Shown: positions 26,611 to 34,416 of the stretch, piece by piece
Layout of the letters: the number at the start of each line of letters is the position of its first letter
Numbering within the stretch: position 1 is the first letter of the stretch
NCBI GenBank assembly: GCA_008080815.1
Contig: VMDM01000035.1
Span: 1-52,537, forward strand
Direction: 5' to 3'
DNA length: 52,537 nucleotides
DNA from: Candidatus Nitrosopumilus sp.
GTDB taxonomy: Archaea; Thermoproteota; Nitrososphaeria; Nitrososphaerales; Nitrosopumilaceae
The notes under the pieces: model-generated
The model's database searches: none
The model's input: the letters and a program-made list of their open reading frames with translations, nothing else
Told to the model about the DNA's origin: nothing
Translations under genes and position numbers: made by a program

Positions 26611-26979
26611 CAACGATCAAAAAAATTAGTGGGAACGCTTTTATGGAAAAAATTTTGTCATTCATCATTGCCTAATTGTCCAGAATGTACAATGAGAGAG
26701 AAAAAGAAGATTCAAGAGAGATATAATCTTGAAACACCTGAAGAAGAAAGAAGAAAAGAGGATTTGTTCAAGCAATATGACGAAATAGATATCCCAATGA
26801 AAATGGATGAAAAAAACAGAAGACATTTTGTTTGCAAGAGATGTGGTCTTTATGCAACCAGAGAAGAGGTTTCAGACATCAGATATAGATTGAATCAAAA
26901 AGAAAGAACAAGAGATGACAAACATGATGAATATCTTGAATGGTGGTCTAAGAGTAAGAAAGACAAACAAGAAGATTAG
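26584..26979 (+). CDS. Small charged protein with a split zinc-knuckle
   Basis: I do not recognise the family. Of 131 residues, most are charged. Two CxxC pairs, PNCPEC at about residues 31-36 and VCKRCG at about 79-83, could bind one zinc. The rest is helical (KKKIQERYNLETPEEERRKE). The start is uncertain. ATG 26584 lies inside the GC-rich hairpin, and a different-frame ORF (ATG 26562 to TAA 26675, 37 codons) competes over the first 90 bases. From about 26675 onward this frame is clearly the coding one. It is followed after 13 bp by another small gene on the same strand. Confidence 0.7.
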   Translation: MMKKSAYQIQRSKKLVGTLLWKKFCHSSLPNCPECTMREKKKIQERYNLETPEEERRKEDLFKQYDEIDIPMKMDEKNRRHFVCKRCGLYATREEVSDIRYRLNQKERTRDDKHDEYLEWWSKSKKDKQED

Positions 26980-26992
26980 GTGAGAAAGTTAT

Positions 26993-27397
26993 ATGGTCAA
27001 AAAGAAACAAGAAGATGAAATTCCTGAATGGGTAACAGATGAAATTCAAAATGCCAAATTTAAGAAACCAGAAGAATTGAAAAAATCAGGATATATTTTA
27101 GAATTTTACTATGAAGATAATAAAATAGATGTACAATTGTATGATCCAGTTGAAGATGGAAGACATATTGTAACAATGGATGTACCAAAAAAAGTCAAAA
27201 TTGACGATCTTCTAAAGGGCGAAGTCTATGAATTTGTGTTTGATCAATTAAAAGCTCCATTAAGTAAAAAAGTCACAGAATTTCTTTCTAAAGAAAAAGA
27301 AATTGAGATGGAAGCAATTTATCAATTTGAGTTAAAATCACTAGAACTACTTGATGTAGGCTCAAGTGATTCACAAGATGAAGATATGGATGAGTAA
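26993..27397 (+). CDS. Conserved-looking small acidic protein of unknown function
   Basis: No family is recognised. The 134-residue protein starts with a basic stretch (VKKKQEDEIPEWV), has a probable beta-rich middle (GYILEFYYEDNKIDVQLYD) and ends in an acidic tail (SSDSQDEDMDE). A good ribosome binding site GGTGA lies about 8 bases before ATG 26993, which supports the start. It lies 13 bp after the zinc-knuckle gene and probably shares its transcript. The SDR gene is convergent, with two bases between the stop codons. Confidence 0.75.
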   Translation: MVKKKQEDEIPEWVTDEIQNAKFKKPEELKKSGYILEFYYEDNKIDVQLYDPVEDGRHIVTMDVPKKVKIDDLLKGEVYEFVFDQLKAPLSKKVTEFLSKEKEIEMEAIYQFELKSLELLDVGSSDSQDEDMDE

Positions 27398-27399
27398 AT

Positions 27400-28188
27400 T
27401 CATTCAGAATTTATCTTATTTCTAAAAGATTTTCCAAGAATTGGATTTATTAGGTAAGGAATAGTATGTTTAATCCATATAGCGATTCTTACGAATGATG
27501 GAACAATAATCTCCAGACGTCTTGAAGTAGATGCTTTTACTATAGTTTTAGCAACAGTTTCAGGACTCAATGAAAAAGAAGATTTTTTGATTTTCCTAAA
27601 TGATGAATGATTGAAAAAATTAGTTCTGACCATTATTGGACTGACAACAGTAACATCCACATGCGTAGAACTTAACTCATGTTTCAGACCTTCAGAAAAT
27701 CCTAACATCGCATATTTGGAAGCACAGTATGGAGCAATACCAGGTAAACCAAAGCTGGCTGCTACTGAAGCAACATTAACAATATGTCCAGAATTTTTGT
27801 TGATCATCGATGGTAGAAAATTTTTGATACAATAAATCATTCCAAAATAATTTGTGTTCATTTGATCTTCGATTTGCTCAATTGTTAAATTTTTCACATA
27901 ATCAAATATTGCAAATCCTGCATTATTTACAAGAATATCAACGTGAGAAAATTTTTCTAGAACCAATTTAGCCATTTTTTCAACCTCAAGTTTATTTGAT
28001 ACATCACAAACACAAACCATAGTTTTTACATTAAATTTTTTTAAAGAATTTTCTAATTCATTTAATTTTTCTTCATTTCTAGAAACCAAAATTAAATTGG
28101 CACCTCTTTTTGCAAATTCAAATGATGTGGATTTTCCTATCCCTGATGATGCACCTGTAATAACAACTGTTTTGTTAGAAAACATCAT
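27400..28188 (-). CDS. Short-chain dehydrogenase/reductase (SDR), classical
   Basis: An NAD(P)-dependent oxidoreductase of 262 residues. It shows VVITGASSGIGKSTSFEFA for cofactor binding, DILVNNAG, the catalytic Ser in NVASVAASFG, and the YxxxK motif in APYCASKYAMLGFSEGLKHE. Arg residues after the second strand (LVSRNEEKL) favour NADP(H). The C-terminal hydrophobic stretch (RIAIWIKHTIPYLINPIL) suggests membrane association, as in lipid-modifying SDRs of the DltE/RDH type. The substrate is unknown. There are two ATG codons in a row at the start (28188 and 28185). Confidence 0.88.
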   Translation of the reverse strand: MMFSNKTVVITGASSGIGKSTSFEFAKRGANLILVSRNEEKLNELENSLKKFNVKTMVCVCDVSNKLEVEKMAKLVLEKFSHVDILVNNAGFAIFDYVKNLTIEQIEDQMNTNYFGMIYCIKNFLPSMINKNSGHIVNVASVAASFGLPGIAPYCASKYAMLGFSEGLKHELSSTHVDVTVVSPIMVRTNFFNHSSFRKIKKSSFSLSPETVAKTIVKASTSRRLEIIVPSFVRIAIWIKHTIPYLINPILGKSFRNKINSE

Positions 28189-28223
28189 TATTTGAAAAAG
28201 AAAAAATCTAGATAAAGTGGTTT

Positions 28224-29240
28224 CTATATTTTCTCATTTTTGGAAATTTTACTCAGAGCTAATTTTACTAAAAGTAACCATGTTACGACAATAGGCACAT
28301 AGTAGGTAGCAATTCTCCACCCAATTACTGCATTCCATTCAGAAACTCCCTCTAATACTGAAAAATCAAATGGATTCAAGTTATTCAGATACGCAACAAT
28401 ACCAAATTCAGCAAGACCAGAACCTCCAATGGTAATTGGAAGATTTCCTATTGCATTTGCACCCATAACTGCCATTATGGAATCAAAGATTCCAATCATA
28501 TGATTAGTTGCAATTGCAATAATGAAAAATGATATTCCATAAAAAATCCATGATGCTATAGAAAGTAGGAATGAGATTGTGAAAATCTTTTTAGATTCAG
28601 GAGTTTTAAGATTCTCTCTACTCATTGTACATATTTCATCCATCCAGGTATTAGTTTGAGTGATGTATTTACTTCCTTTTTCTTTGGCGAATCTGGTTGC
28701 AAGTTTTTCAATTGATTTTGGAATTTGAAATGTACGTTTTGAAGATAGAAAAAACAAAACCATCCAAAGTGTTGTAACCGTAATACTTGTTCCTAAAATT
28801 ATTACTCCAACAACAATTGAGCCGTTAATTAGTGCCAATACACCAGCGAGAATTGCAAGTAATCCCATTGCAAAAACTTCAGTTACAATATCCATTATTG
28901 CAACCCAAGTTGCTTGTGAAGGTTTTACCCCTTTTTTATGAAGATAATAAATTACAACAAATTCTGCCCCTACAAACATTGGTGTTGTAAACTTGATAAA
29001 TTCACTACCTACTCTAACTCCAGCTAGTTTTAGTGATGAATCAATATTTCCAAGAAATTTCTTTGTGATATATGCAAATTTGATTCCTTGTAATCCTAAT
29101 TTTATAAACATCACAAAAACAGTTGCAATAAAAGGTAAGAACCCTATGGCAAGGATGTCCTCTATGTCAATATCAAATTGAATCGCAATAATCAAAATAG
29201 GAATTAATGTTGCTGGAACTGCTGCCAATCTCCAATTCAT
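28224..29240 (-). CDS. Flippase-like membrane protein (LPG synthase TM / UPF0104 family)
   Basis: This integral membrane protein of 338 residues has about eight to nine helices. Segments GLQGIKFAYITKKFLGN, GSEFIKFTTPMFVGAE and the glycine-rich MGANAIGNLPITIGGSGLAE are characteristic of the lysylphosphatidylglycerol synthase TM-region family (PF03706). Stand-alone members are thought to act as lipid or glycolipid flippases. The start is ATG 29240. The SDR gene lies 35 bp downstream on the same strand, so a shared role in lipid modification is possible, but this is inference. Confidence 0.85.
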   Translation of the reverse strand: MNWRLAAVPATLIPILIIAIQFDIDIEDILAIGFLPFIATVFVMFIKLGLQGIKFAYITKKFLGNIDSSLKLAGVRVGSEFIKFTTPMFVGAEFVVIYYLHKKGVKPSQATWVAIMDIVTEVFAMGLLAILAGVLALINGSIVVGVIILGTSITVTTLWMVLFFLSSKRTFQIPKSIEKLATRFAKEKGSKYITQTNTWMDEICTMSRENLKTPESKKIFTISFLLSIASWIFYGISFFIIAIATNHMIGIFDSIMAVMGANAIGNLPITIGGSGLAEFGIVAYLNNLNPFDFSVLEGVSEWNAVIGWRIATYYVPIVVTWLLLVKLALSKISKNEKI

Positions 29241-29358
29241 TTGAATTTATCAATAGAAGTTCAAATATGAAAGTTGAGTAAGTGGTTGAGGCTAAAATAA
29301 TTCGAATTTAAGAATTTTTGATTCAAGCTAATTTGAAATATAGCAAGAATTCAGTTTG

Positions 29359-30123
29359 ATGAGATTGAAGACAATTTTTGTTTCTGGGACTGCTGGTTCA
29401 GGTAAATCATTACTAACATCAAAATTGTATGATTACTACACAAAAAATGGAGCTTTTGTTTCCGTATTGAATCTGGATCCTGCAGTAGAGAATATTCCAT
29501 ACTCTCCTGATATTGACGTGAGAGATTTTGTGGATACATTATCAATTATGCAGCAATATGATTTGGGGCCAAATGGGGCAATAGTAATGGCAACTGATCT
29601 AATTGCATCAAATGTAGATCAAATTAAGGACCAAGTAAATAATGTGAATCCAGATTATCTGATAGTTGATACTCCAGGACAGATTGAATTATTCGCATAC
29701 AGATCTAGTGGAAAATTCCTTATTGAAAATTTAACTTCAGAGGAAAAAACAAATATTTTTTTGTTTGATGGTGCTTTAATTACAACTCCAATAAATTTTG
29801 TATCCATATCACTTTTAGCAACATCAATTAGATTGCGTTTGAATTTGCCAACAATCAATGTTCTTACAAAAACAGATGTAATTGGACAAAATTTAAAAAA
29901 CATTTTACACTGGTCAACAAGTCTCAGTACTTTAGAAAATGCAATTGCAAACGAAACCGATGGGGAAACATATTCTCTTACAACCAATATTTTAAGAGGA
30001 TTAAATTTAAGTGGATTTGCACAGGGTCTAATTCCAATTTCAAATGTAACTGGAGATGGATTTGTAAATTTAGAGGGAGCGCTTAGCAGAATTCTTAATT
30101 TAGGTGAGGAGGTAGAAGATTAA
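29359..30123 (+). CDS. GPN-loop GTPase
   Basis: Archaeal GPN GTPases are homodimeric relatives of the eukaryotic Gpn1-3 proteins that assist RNA polymerase II assembly. The P-loop VSGTAGSGKSLLTSKL is followed by LNLDPAVENIPY, the diagnostic GPN motif DLGPNGA, the G3-like DTPGQIELFAYR, and the G4 motif LTKTDVIG. The length is 254 residues. The start is ATG 29359, with a TTG just one codon before. Its stop shares a base with the thrB start (TAATG), so the two are translationally coupled despite unrelated functions. Confidence 0.93.
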   Translation: MRLKTIFVSGTAGSGKSLLTSKLYDYYTKNGAFVSVLNLDPAVENIPYSPDIDVRDFVDTLSIMQQYDLGPNGAIVMATDLIASNVDQIKDQVNNVNPDYLIVDTPGQIELFAYRSSGKFLIENLTSEEKTNIFLFDGALITTPINFVSISLLATSIRLRLNLPTINVLTKTDVIGQNLKNILHWSTSLSTLENAIANETDGETYSLTTNILRGLNLSGFAQGLIPISNVTGDGFVNLEGALSRILNLGEEVED

Positions 30124-31040
30124 TGCTCAATCGAGTTACTGTTAAAGCTCCATCTTCAACTGCCAATTTAGGTCCCGGATTTGACGTATTTGGATTAGCA
30201 GTTGATGCATTTTTTGATAAGGTGACTTTATCAAAAATAGATAAAGGAATTGAAATAATTTCTGAACAAGATATTCCAACAAAAGTAGATGATAATACAG
30301 CAGGTCTTGTTGTAAAAAATATGAAAAATAAATTCAAAATCAAAGATGGTATTGAAATTAAAATACAAAAAGGAATTCCCCCAGGATTTGGAATGGGAAG
30401 CAGTGCAGGGTCTGCTGCTGCAGCTGCTGTAGCATTTAACAAATTATTTAATCTGAAATTAGATGATAATACTCTAGTTGAATTTGCAGGGTCTGGTGAA
30501 AAGGCTAGTGCTGGTTCAATTCATTACGATAATGTAGCAGCTTCAGTTCTTGGAGGATTTGTGATTGTAAAAACTGAACCACTAGATATTATCAAAATTT
30601 CTCCTCCAGCAGATTTGAGAATGTGTGTAGCGGTACCAAAATTAGTCGTTCCAAAAAAAAAGACAAAGGTTTCAAGAAGTGTTATTCCAAAGAAGATAGA
30701 ACTTAAAAAAAGTATTTTGAATTTATCAAATGCATCAACAATTGTAGCAGGATTTCTCAAAAAAGACTCGGACTTGATTGGTAATTCAATACAAGATGTT
30801 ATTGTAGAACCTGCAAGGCAACATATGATTCCAGGTTTTCAAAAAGTAAAAAATAATGCCTTAAAAGCTGGCGCTCTAGGAGCAACAATTAGCGGAGCAG
30901 GACCATCAGTAATTGCATTTTCAAAAAAATCAGAAGATTTGAAGAAAATTTGTTTAGAAATGAAAAAAGGTTTTGCAAGTGCAAAAATTGATTGTCAAAC
31001 AATAATTTGCAAGCCAAGTAAGGGTGCGATTGATCAGTGA
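30123..31040 (+). CDS. thrB: Homoserine kinase
   Basis: A GHMP-family kinase that phosphorylates homoserine for threonine synthesis. It has VKAPSSTANLGPGFDVFGLA at the start (typical of ThrB), the ATP-binding PPGFGMGSSAGSAAAAAVAF, and the C-terminal GAGATISGAGPSVIAFSK-like motif (LGATISGAGPSVIAF). The length of 305 residues is normal. ATG 30123 overlaps the stop of the GPN GTPase gene by one base, and queC follows 13 bp downstream, so all three may form one transcript. Confidence 0.95.
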   Translation: MLNRVTVKAPSSTANLGPGFDVFGLAVDAFFDKVTLSKIDKGIEIISEQDIPTKVDDNTAGLVVKNMKNKFKIKDGIEIKIQKGIPPGFGMGSSAGSAAAAAVAFNKLFNLKLDDNTLVEFAGSGEKASAGSIHYDNVAASVLGGFVIVKTEPLDIIKISPPADLRMCVAVPKLVVPKKKTKVSRSVIPKKIELKKSILNLSNASTIVAGFLKKDSDLIGNSIQDVIVEPARQHMIPGFQKVKNNALKAGALGATISGAGPSVIAFSKKSEDLKKICLEMKKGFASAKIDCQTIICKPSKGAIDQ

Positions 31041-31053
31041 GTGATATAAAATA

Positions 31054-31728
31054 ATGAAAAAAGCTGTAGTAGTTTTTAGTGGTGGGGTTGATTCGGTATG
31101 TTCAGTATCTTTTTTGAAGAAGAAATATGATTTGTATGGAATAACATTTGTTTATGGTCAAAAAGCTAGTATGGAGATTTCAGCTGCTAAATTTTTTGCA
31201 AAAAAATTAGGATTAAAACAGCACAAAATTGTAGATATTGGATTTATGAAAGAACTCTATGGGGACTCTAATGTGTTGACCAGTACAAAAAGAAAAATTC
31301 CAAAGAAATTCGAATATTCAATTGTCGTTCCAATCAGAAATGCAGTTTTCTTGTCAATTGCTACAGCATGGGCATTTACAATAAATGCATCAATGGTCGT
31401 ATATGGCGCTCACACAGGAGATAAAAATTATCCAGATTGTAGACCTAAATTTGCAAAAAAAATTGAATCAGCATTTAATTTAGGAGAAATTGACGGAATT
31501 GAATCTAAATTGAGAAATTCGGTGCAAGTTTGGTCTCCATTTATTGAAGGATATTCAAAAAGTGAATTATTAGAGAAGGGTCAAAAAATTCTTGGAGATA
31601 CAATTTTTAAAACTTGGAGTTGTTATGCAAATAAAAAATTGCATTGTGGTGAATGTGAATCATGTCAGAATAGAAAAAATGCATTTTTAAATGCAAAAAT
31701 TTTGGATAAAACAAAATATCTTAATTAG
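31054..31728 (+). CDS. queC: 7-cyano-7-deazaguanine (preQ0) synthase QueC
   Basis: QueC turns 7-carboxy-7-deazaguanine into preQ0 using ATP and ammonia. In archaea preQ0 is the precursor of archaeosine in tRNA. The PP-loop is VVVFSGGVDSVCSVSFL at residues 5-21. ITFVYGQKASMEISAAKFFA and VVYGAHTGDKNYPDCRP are family signatures. The zinc site near the end is WSCYANKKLHCGECESC, with four cysteines. The length of 224 residues is normal. Its 3' end overlaps the convergent small membrane-protein gene by four bases. queE and folE lie just beyond. Confidence 0.95.
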   Translation: MKKAVVVFSGGVDSVCSVSFLKKKYDLYGITFVYGQKASMEISAAKFFAKKLGLKQHKIVDIGFMKELYGDSNVLTSTKRKIPKKFEYSIVVPIRNAVFLSIATAWAFTINASMVVYGAHTGDKNYPDCRPKFAKKIESAFNLGEIDGIESKLRNSVQVWSPFIEGYSKSELLEKGQKILGDTIFKTWSCYANKKLHCGECESCQNRKNAFLNAKILDKTKYLN

Positions 31729-31976
31729 TAGCTATTTTGCAAAACTTTCTTTTTGAAAATTAATCCACGAATTCCCAAATACCATGCAATAAAGACGATT
31801 CCAACAATTGCAAACCAGATGTAATTTTGAATTTCTGGAGTGAGTTCAGAGAGATACACGTTGACTTCTCTTGCCAGTAGCATTGATACGGCTAGAACAA
31901 TAGCAAATTCAATTGCGTACCATGTAAAATTTGGCCATGCACCTTTTGGGATATGAACATTGTTGTGTACACCCAT
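31725..31976 (-). CDS. Small two-helix membrane protein
   Basis: Eighty-three residues starting MGVHNNVHIPKGAWPNFTWY. Two hydrophobic helices follow: AIEFAIVLAVSMLLA and IWFAIVGIVFIAWYLGI. The basic tail GLIFKKKVL suggests a cytoplasmic C-terminus. ATG 31976 is preferred over TTG 31988. An AT-rich TATA-like run lies about 25 bp upstream, so the mRNA may be leaderless. The family is not recognised. The well-formed aromatic and His-containing N-terminus suggests an accessory subunit of a membrane complex, but there is no direct evidence. Confidence 0.7.
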   Translation of the reverse strand: MGVHNNVHIPKGAWPNFTWYAIEFAIVLAVSMLLAREVNVYLSELTPEIQNYIWFAIVGIVFIAWYLGIRGLIFKKKVLQNSY

Positions 31977-32016
31977 AAAGAAATACAAAATTTTAGATTA
32001 TTTAATTATTAAGATC

Positions 32017-32574
32017 CTAAAATGAGGAATTTGAAGATCTTTTTCTAATTAGAGTCATTATACTCTCTTTATCTTCCTTATTTTCATAAATTCCCCTAAA
32101 GGCTGATGAAGATAAAGTAGCATTATTTCTTACACCACGCATTCTCATGCAAAGGTGTTCTGCATCAGCTAGTACAACTACTCCCTTTACTCCCTGGGAA
32201 TAAAGTTCATCAGCAATATTTTTTGTTAATCTTTCTTGAATTTGTAATCTCTTGGCATATTTTTCAACTAAACGCACCAATTTTGAAATACCAAAAACTC
32301 TACCATTTGGTGAATATGCGATGTGGATTTTTCCATAGAAAGGCAACATGTGGTGTTCACACATCGAGTAAAATTGAATATCTCTTGCAATAACAACATC
32401 AGAATCTTCAGAGAATTGCACTGCTAATTCAGAGTCAGAATCATAACCTGAAAAAATCTCCCTATACATATTAGCAATTCTTTGAGGTGTTTCTCTTAGT
32501 CCCTCACGTGTAGGATCTTCACCCACTTCAATAATTAATTCTCTAACTAGTTTTTTTACTCTCTCTTCATCCAT
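32017..32574 (-). CDS. folE: GTP cyclohydrolase I
   Basis: FolE opens GTP to 7,8-dihydroneopterin triphosphate, the first step toward preQ0/archaeosine and pterins. It shows EDPTREGLRETPQRIANMYR, the zinc and active-site segment FYSMCEHHMLPFYGK, ISKLVRLVEKYAKRLQIQER and HLCMRMRGV. Together these supply the Cys-His-Cys zinc ligands. The length of 185 residues is typical of the bacterial-type FolE1. The location between queC and queE supports use in deazaguanine synthesis. The 6-carboxytetrahydropterin synthase QueD that acts between them is not in this window. Confidence 0.96.
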   Translation of the reverse strand: MDEERVKKLVRELIIEVGEDPTREGLRETPQRIANMYREIFSGYDSDSELAVQFSEDSDVVIARDIQFYSMCEHHMLPFYGKIHIAYSPNGRVFGISKLVRLVEKYAKRLQIQERLTKNIADELYSQGVKGVVVLADAEHLCMRMRGVRNNATLSSSAFRGIYENKEDKESIMTLIRKRSSNSSF

Positions 32575-32635
32575 TTGTTTAAATCAAATTTTTCTTGTAT
32601 TTGAACCTAATCAGATTTTCTAGCCTAGTGGCAGT

Positions 32636-33349
32636 CTAAGGTGCTCCGATAAACTTGTGTAATTGTGGAACAATTTTTACATCTCTGAATTTTGGAAAAA
32701 CACAATCATACATTTCCATTAATTGTTCTAGTGAGGGTTCAGAGATGCCATAGGTTGGTTGTATTATAAATCCAGAAATTTTTTCAGAATTTCTAATTTT
32801 AAAAATATTTTCAACTAAATTATTAAAATCTGTAATTTTTGTTTTAGAGCTTACTACTATTTTGATATAGGTAATTTTTTGTAGATTAATTGAAGATTCA
32901 AGGCATTTCAGAGATTCTGAAATTAATTTTTCATAATGTTGGATATCTACAAATTCAGATTCTCTGGTTTTAAATTCAATTTTTACATAATCAATAAATG
33001 GTAAAACATGATTAAATCGATCCACATCAAAACATGAGGATTCTAAATAAGTAGGAATTTTTCTATCTTGGATATTTTTTGCTAAAAGAGCTACAGCCTG
33101 ATGTTGTAAGAGTGGGTCACCTCCAGTAAAATTTACTTTAAACGTATTTGATTGAATTTGAGAATCAATCTCCGTAATTGCATCTTCAATTGAAAATTCT
33201 TTACCTGAATCTAGAGGTAATGATTCCTTTGTGTCACAATAAAAACAAGTAAAAGGACATCCTGCTAATCTCACAAATAGTGTTTTAGTTCCATAAAAAA
33301 TTCCTTCACCTTCAATAGAAGTGAATATTTCAAAGATTCTTACGTTCAA
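32636..33349 (-). CDS. queE: 7-carboxy-7-deazaguanine synthase (radical SAM) QueE
   Basis: QueE rearranges 6-carboxytetrahydropterin to 7-carboxy-7-deazaguanine. The radical-SAM cluster motif is at residues 31-38 (CPFTCFYC, a C-x3-C-x2-C), preceded by IFTSIEGEGIFYGTKTLFVR, the family's substrate loop. The SAM-binding VNFTGGDPLLQ follows. The length of 237 residues is typical. The start is TTG 33349 (MNVRIFEIF), and no ATG is available nearby. It lies 61 bp upstream of folE on the same strand. Confidence 0.95.
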   Translation of the reverse strand: MNVRIFEIFTSIEGEGIFYGTKTLFVRLAGCPFTCFYCDTKESLPLDSGKEFSIEDAITEIDSQIQSNTFKVNFTGGDPLLQHQAVALLAKNIQDRKIPTYLESSCFDVDRFNHVLPFIDYVKIEFKTRESEFVDIQHYEKLISESLKCLESSINLQKITYIKIVVSSKTKITDFNNLVENIFKIRNSEKISGFIIQPTYGISEPSLEQLMEMYDCVFPKFRDVKIVPQLHKFIGAP

Positions 33350-33389
33350 TTATAAATTTGAGATTTTATCTTTATTTATTCAATTTGTT

Positions 33390-33584
33390 TTAATGTAAAA
33401 TTGGATCTTTTCTGTAAAATAAGCCAGCTATGAAAAAGATAATTCCCAAAATACCAATTGTTGCACCAATCAATTCTATTTGATTTTGATAAATTGATTC
33501 CATAGGTGTCCACAACCAAGCCATTAGTGCACCAACCACAATCATTGGAATTCCAACTCCTAAAGTAATTGCTTTTGATGCCAT
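33390..33584 (-). CDS. Small two-helix membrane protein
   Basis: Sixty-four residues with two hydrophobic helices (AITLGVGIPMIVVGALMAWLW and LIGATIGILGIIFFIAGLFY) joined by a short loop (TPMESIYQNQ) and ending in RKDPILH. No family is recognised. The ATG at 33584 is clear. It lies 40 bp upstream of queE on the same strand. Together with 31725-31976 and 39334-39540 it is one of three unrelated two-helix mini-proteins in the window. Confidence 0.65.
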   Translation of the reverse strand: MASKAITLGVGIPMIVVGALMAWLWTPMESIYQNQIELIGATIGILGIIFFIAGLFYRKDPILH

Positions 33585-33639
33585 GATGAAATTTTCAAGA
33601 AAATGTATATGAAGCTTATGATAGAGTTATGCTCAAAAA

Positions 33640-34416
33640 TTAGATATTTTTCATTACTTCTGTAATGTCATTAAAGATGATTTTTGCATCTTCAAAATTT
33701 TTTTCAGAAATTAAAGTTCTAGTTTGAGAAATTAATGACCGAATTTCTTCAATTCTGTCTGGAACTGATTCGTTATTAGAGAATTTTTGAAGCTTGATTT
33801 CAAATTGATCAAGTTGGTTTTGCATAAAATTGATGAATTTATCCTGATTTTTATGAGATGAAGTTTCGTGGATTTGTTGTTTGAGTGAATACGTAAGTGA
33901 TTTTAATTCATCAATTTGTTCACGAGTGTCATTTTCATTATTTGATATCTTTTGTTTGATTTCAGAAAGTAGACTATCTACATTAGTGAAATCAATTGGG
34001 GAGTTAAGCTTTTGAGAAGCAGATTTTAGTGAATTGATGAATTTTTCTAATCTTTGGATTTCATCTTTATATGATTTGTAGTTGTTTTCAAGATTATTTG
34101 CTGTATCAGATGATTTTTGAATAAATTTTGAAATTTGTTTGAATGACTTAAGTGCTGAAAGGAAATTTTCTTTGGATTCCTCAGAGTTATTCTCTATAGA
34201 ATTTTCTAATTCAATAACTGATTGATGTCCTTGTTCATAGAGTGATTTTATGTGTGAAGGTATAGTTGAACCATAGATAGAATTGATTTGGAGTAAAATT
34301 TGTTGATCTGCTTCTAATGCTATTCGAAGTAAATCATCATTATTGCTATCAGCATAGATTGTTGGAATCATTCCAAATGTAATTAGTGTTATAGCAAGAT
34401 AGACGGTTTTTTTCAT
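33640..34416 (-). CDS. Secreted, largely helical coiled-coil protein
   Basis: The N-terminus (KKTVYLAITLITFGMIPTIYA) is a signal peptide, cut after about residue 22. The remaining 235 residues are Lys/Glu/Ser-rich helices with heptad-like spacing (YKSYKDEIQRLEKFINSLK and RIEEIRSLISQTRTLISEK). No anchor follows, so it may be free in the pseudoperiplasm or bound to the S-layer. Its start overlaps the stop of the membrane-anchored winged-helix gene by four bases (ATGA), so the two are translationally coupled and probably act together. No enzyme motif is seen. Confidence 0.75.
   Translation of the reverse strand: MKKTVYLAITLITFGMIPTIYADSNNDDLLRIALEADQQILLQINSIYGSTIPSHIKSLYEQGHQSVIELENSIENNSEESKENFLSALKSFKQISKFIQKSSDTANNLENNYKSYKDEIQRLEKFINSLKSASQKLNSPIDFTNVDSLLSEIKQKISNNENDTREQIDELKSLTYSLKQQIHETSSHKNQDKFINFMQNQLDQFEIKLQKFSNNESVPDRIEEIRSLISQTRTLISEKNFEDAKIIFNDITEVMKNI

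Noticed and set aside
26459-26668. 69-codon minus-strand ORF over the hairpin and the end of the glycosyltransferase gene
   Set aside because: It overlaps a well-supported gene end and has no recognisable motif; the open frame follows from the GC-rich inverted repeat and AT-rich flanks.
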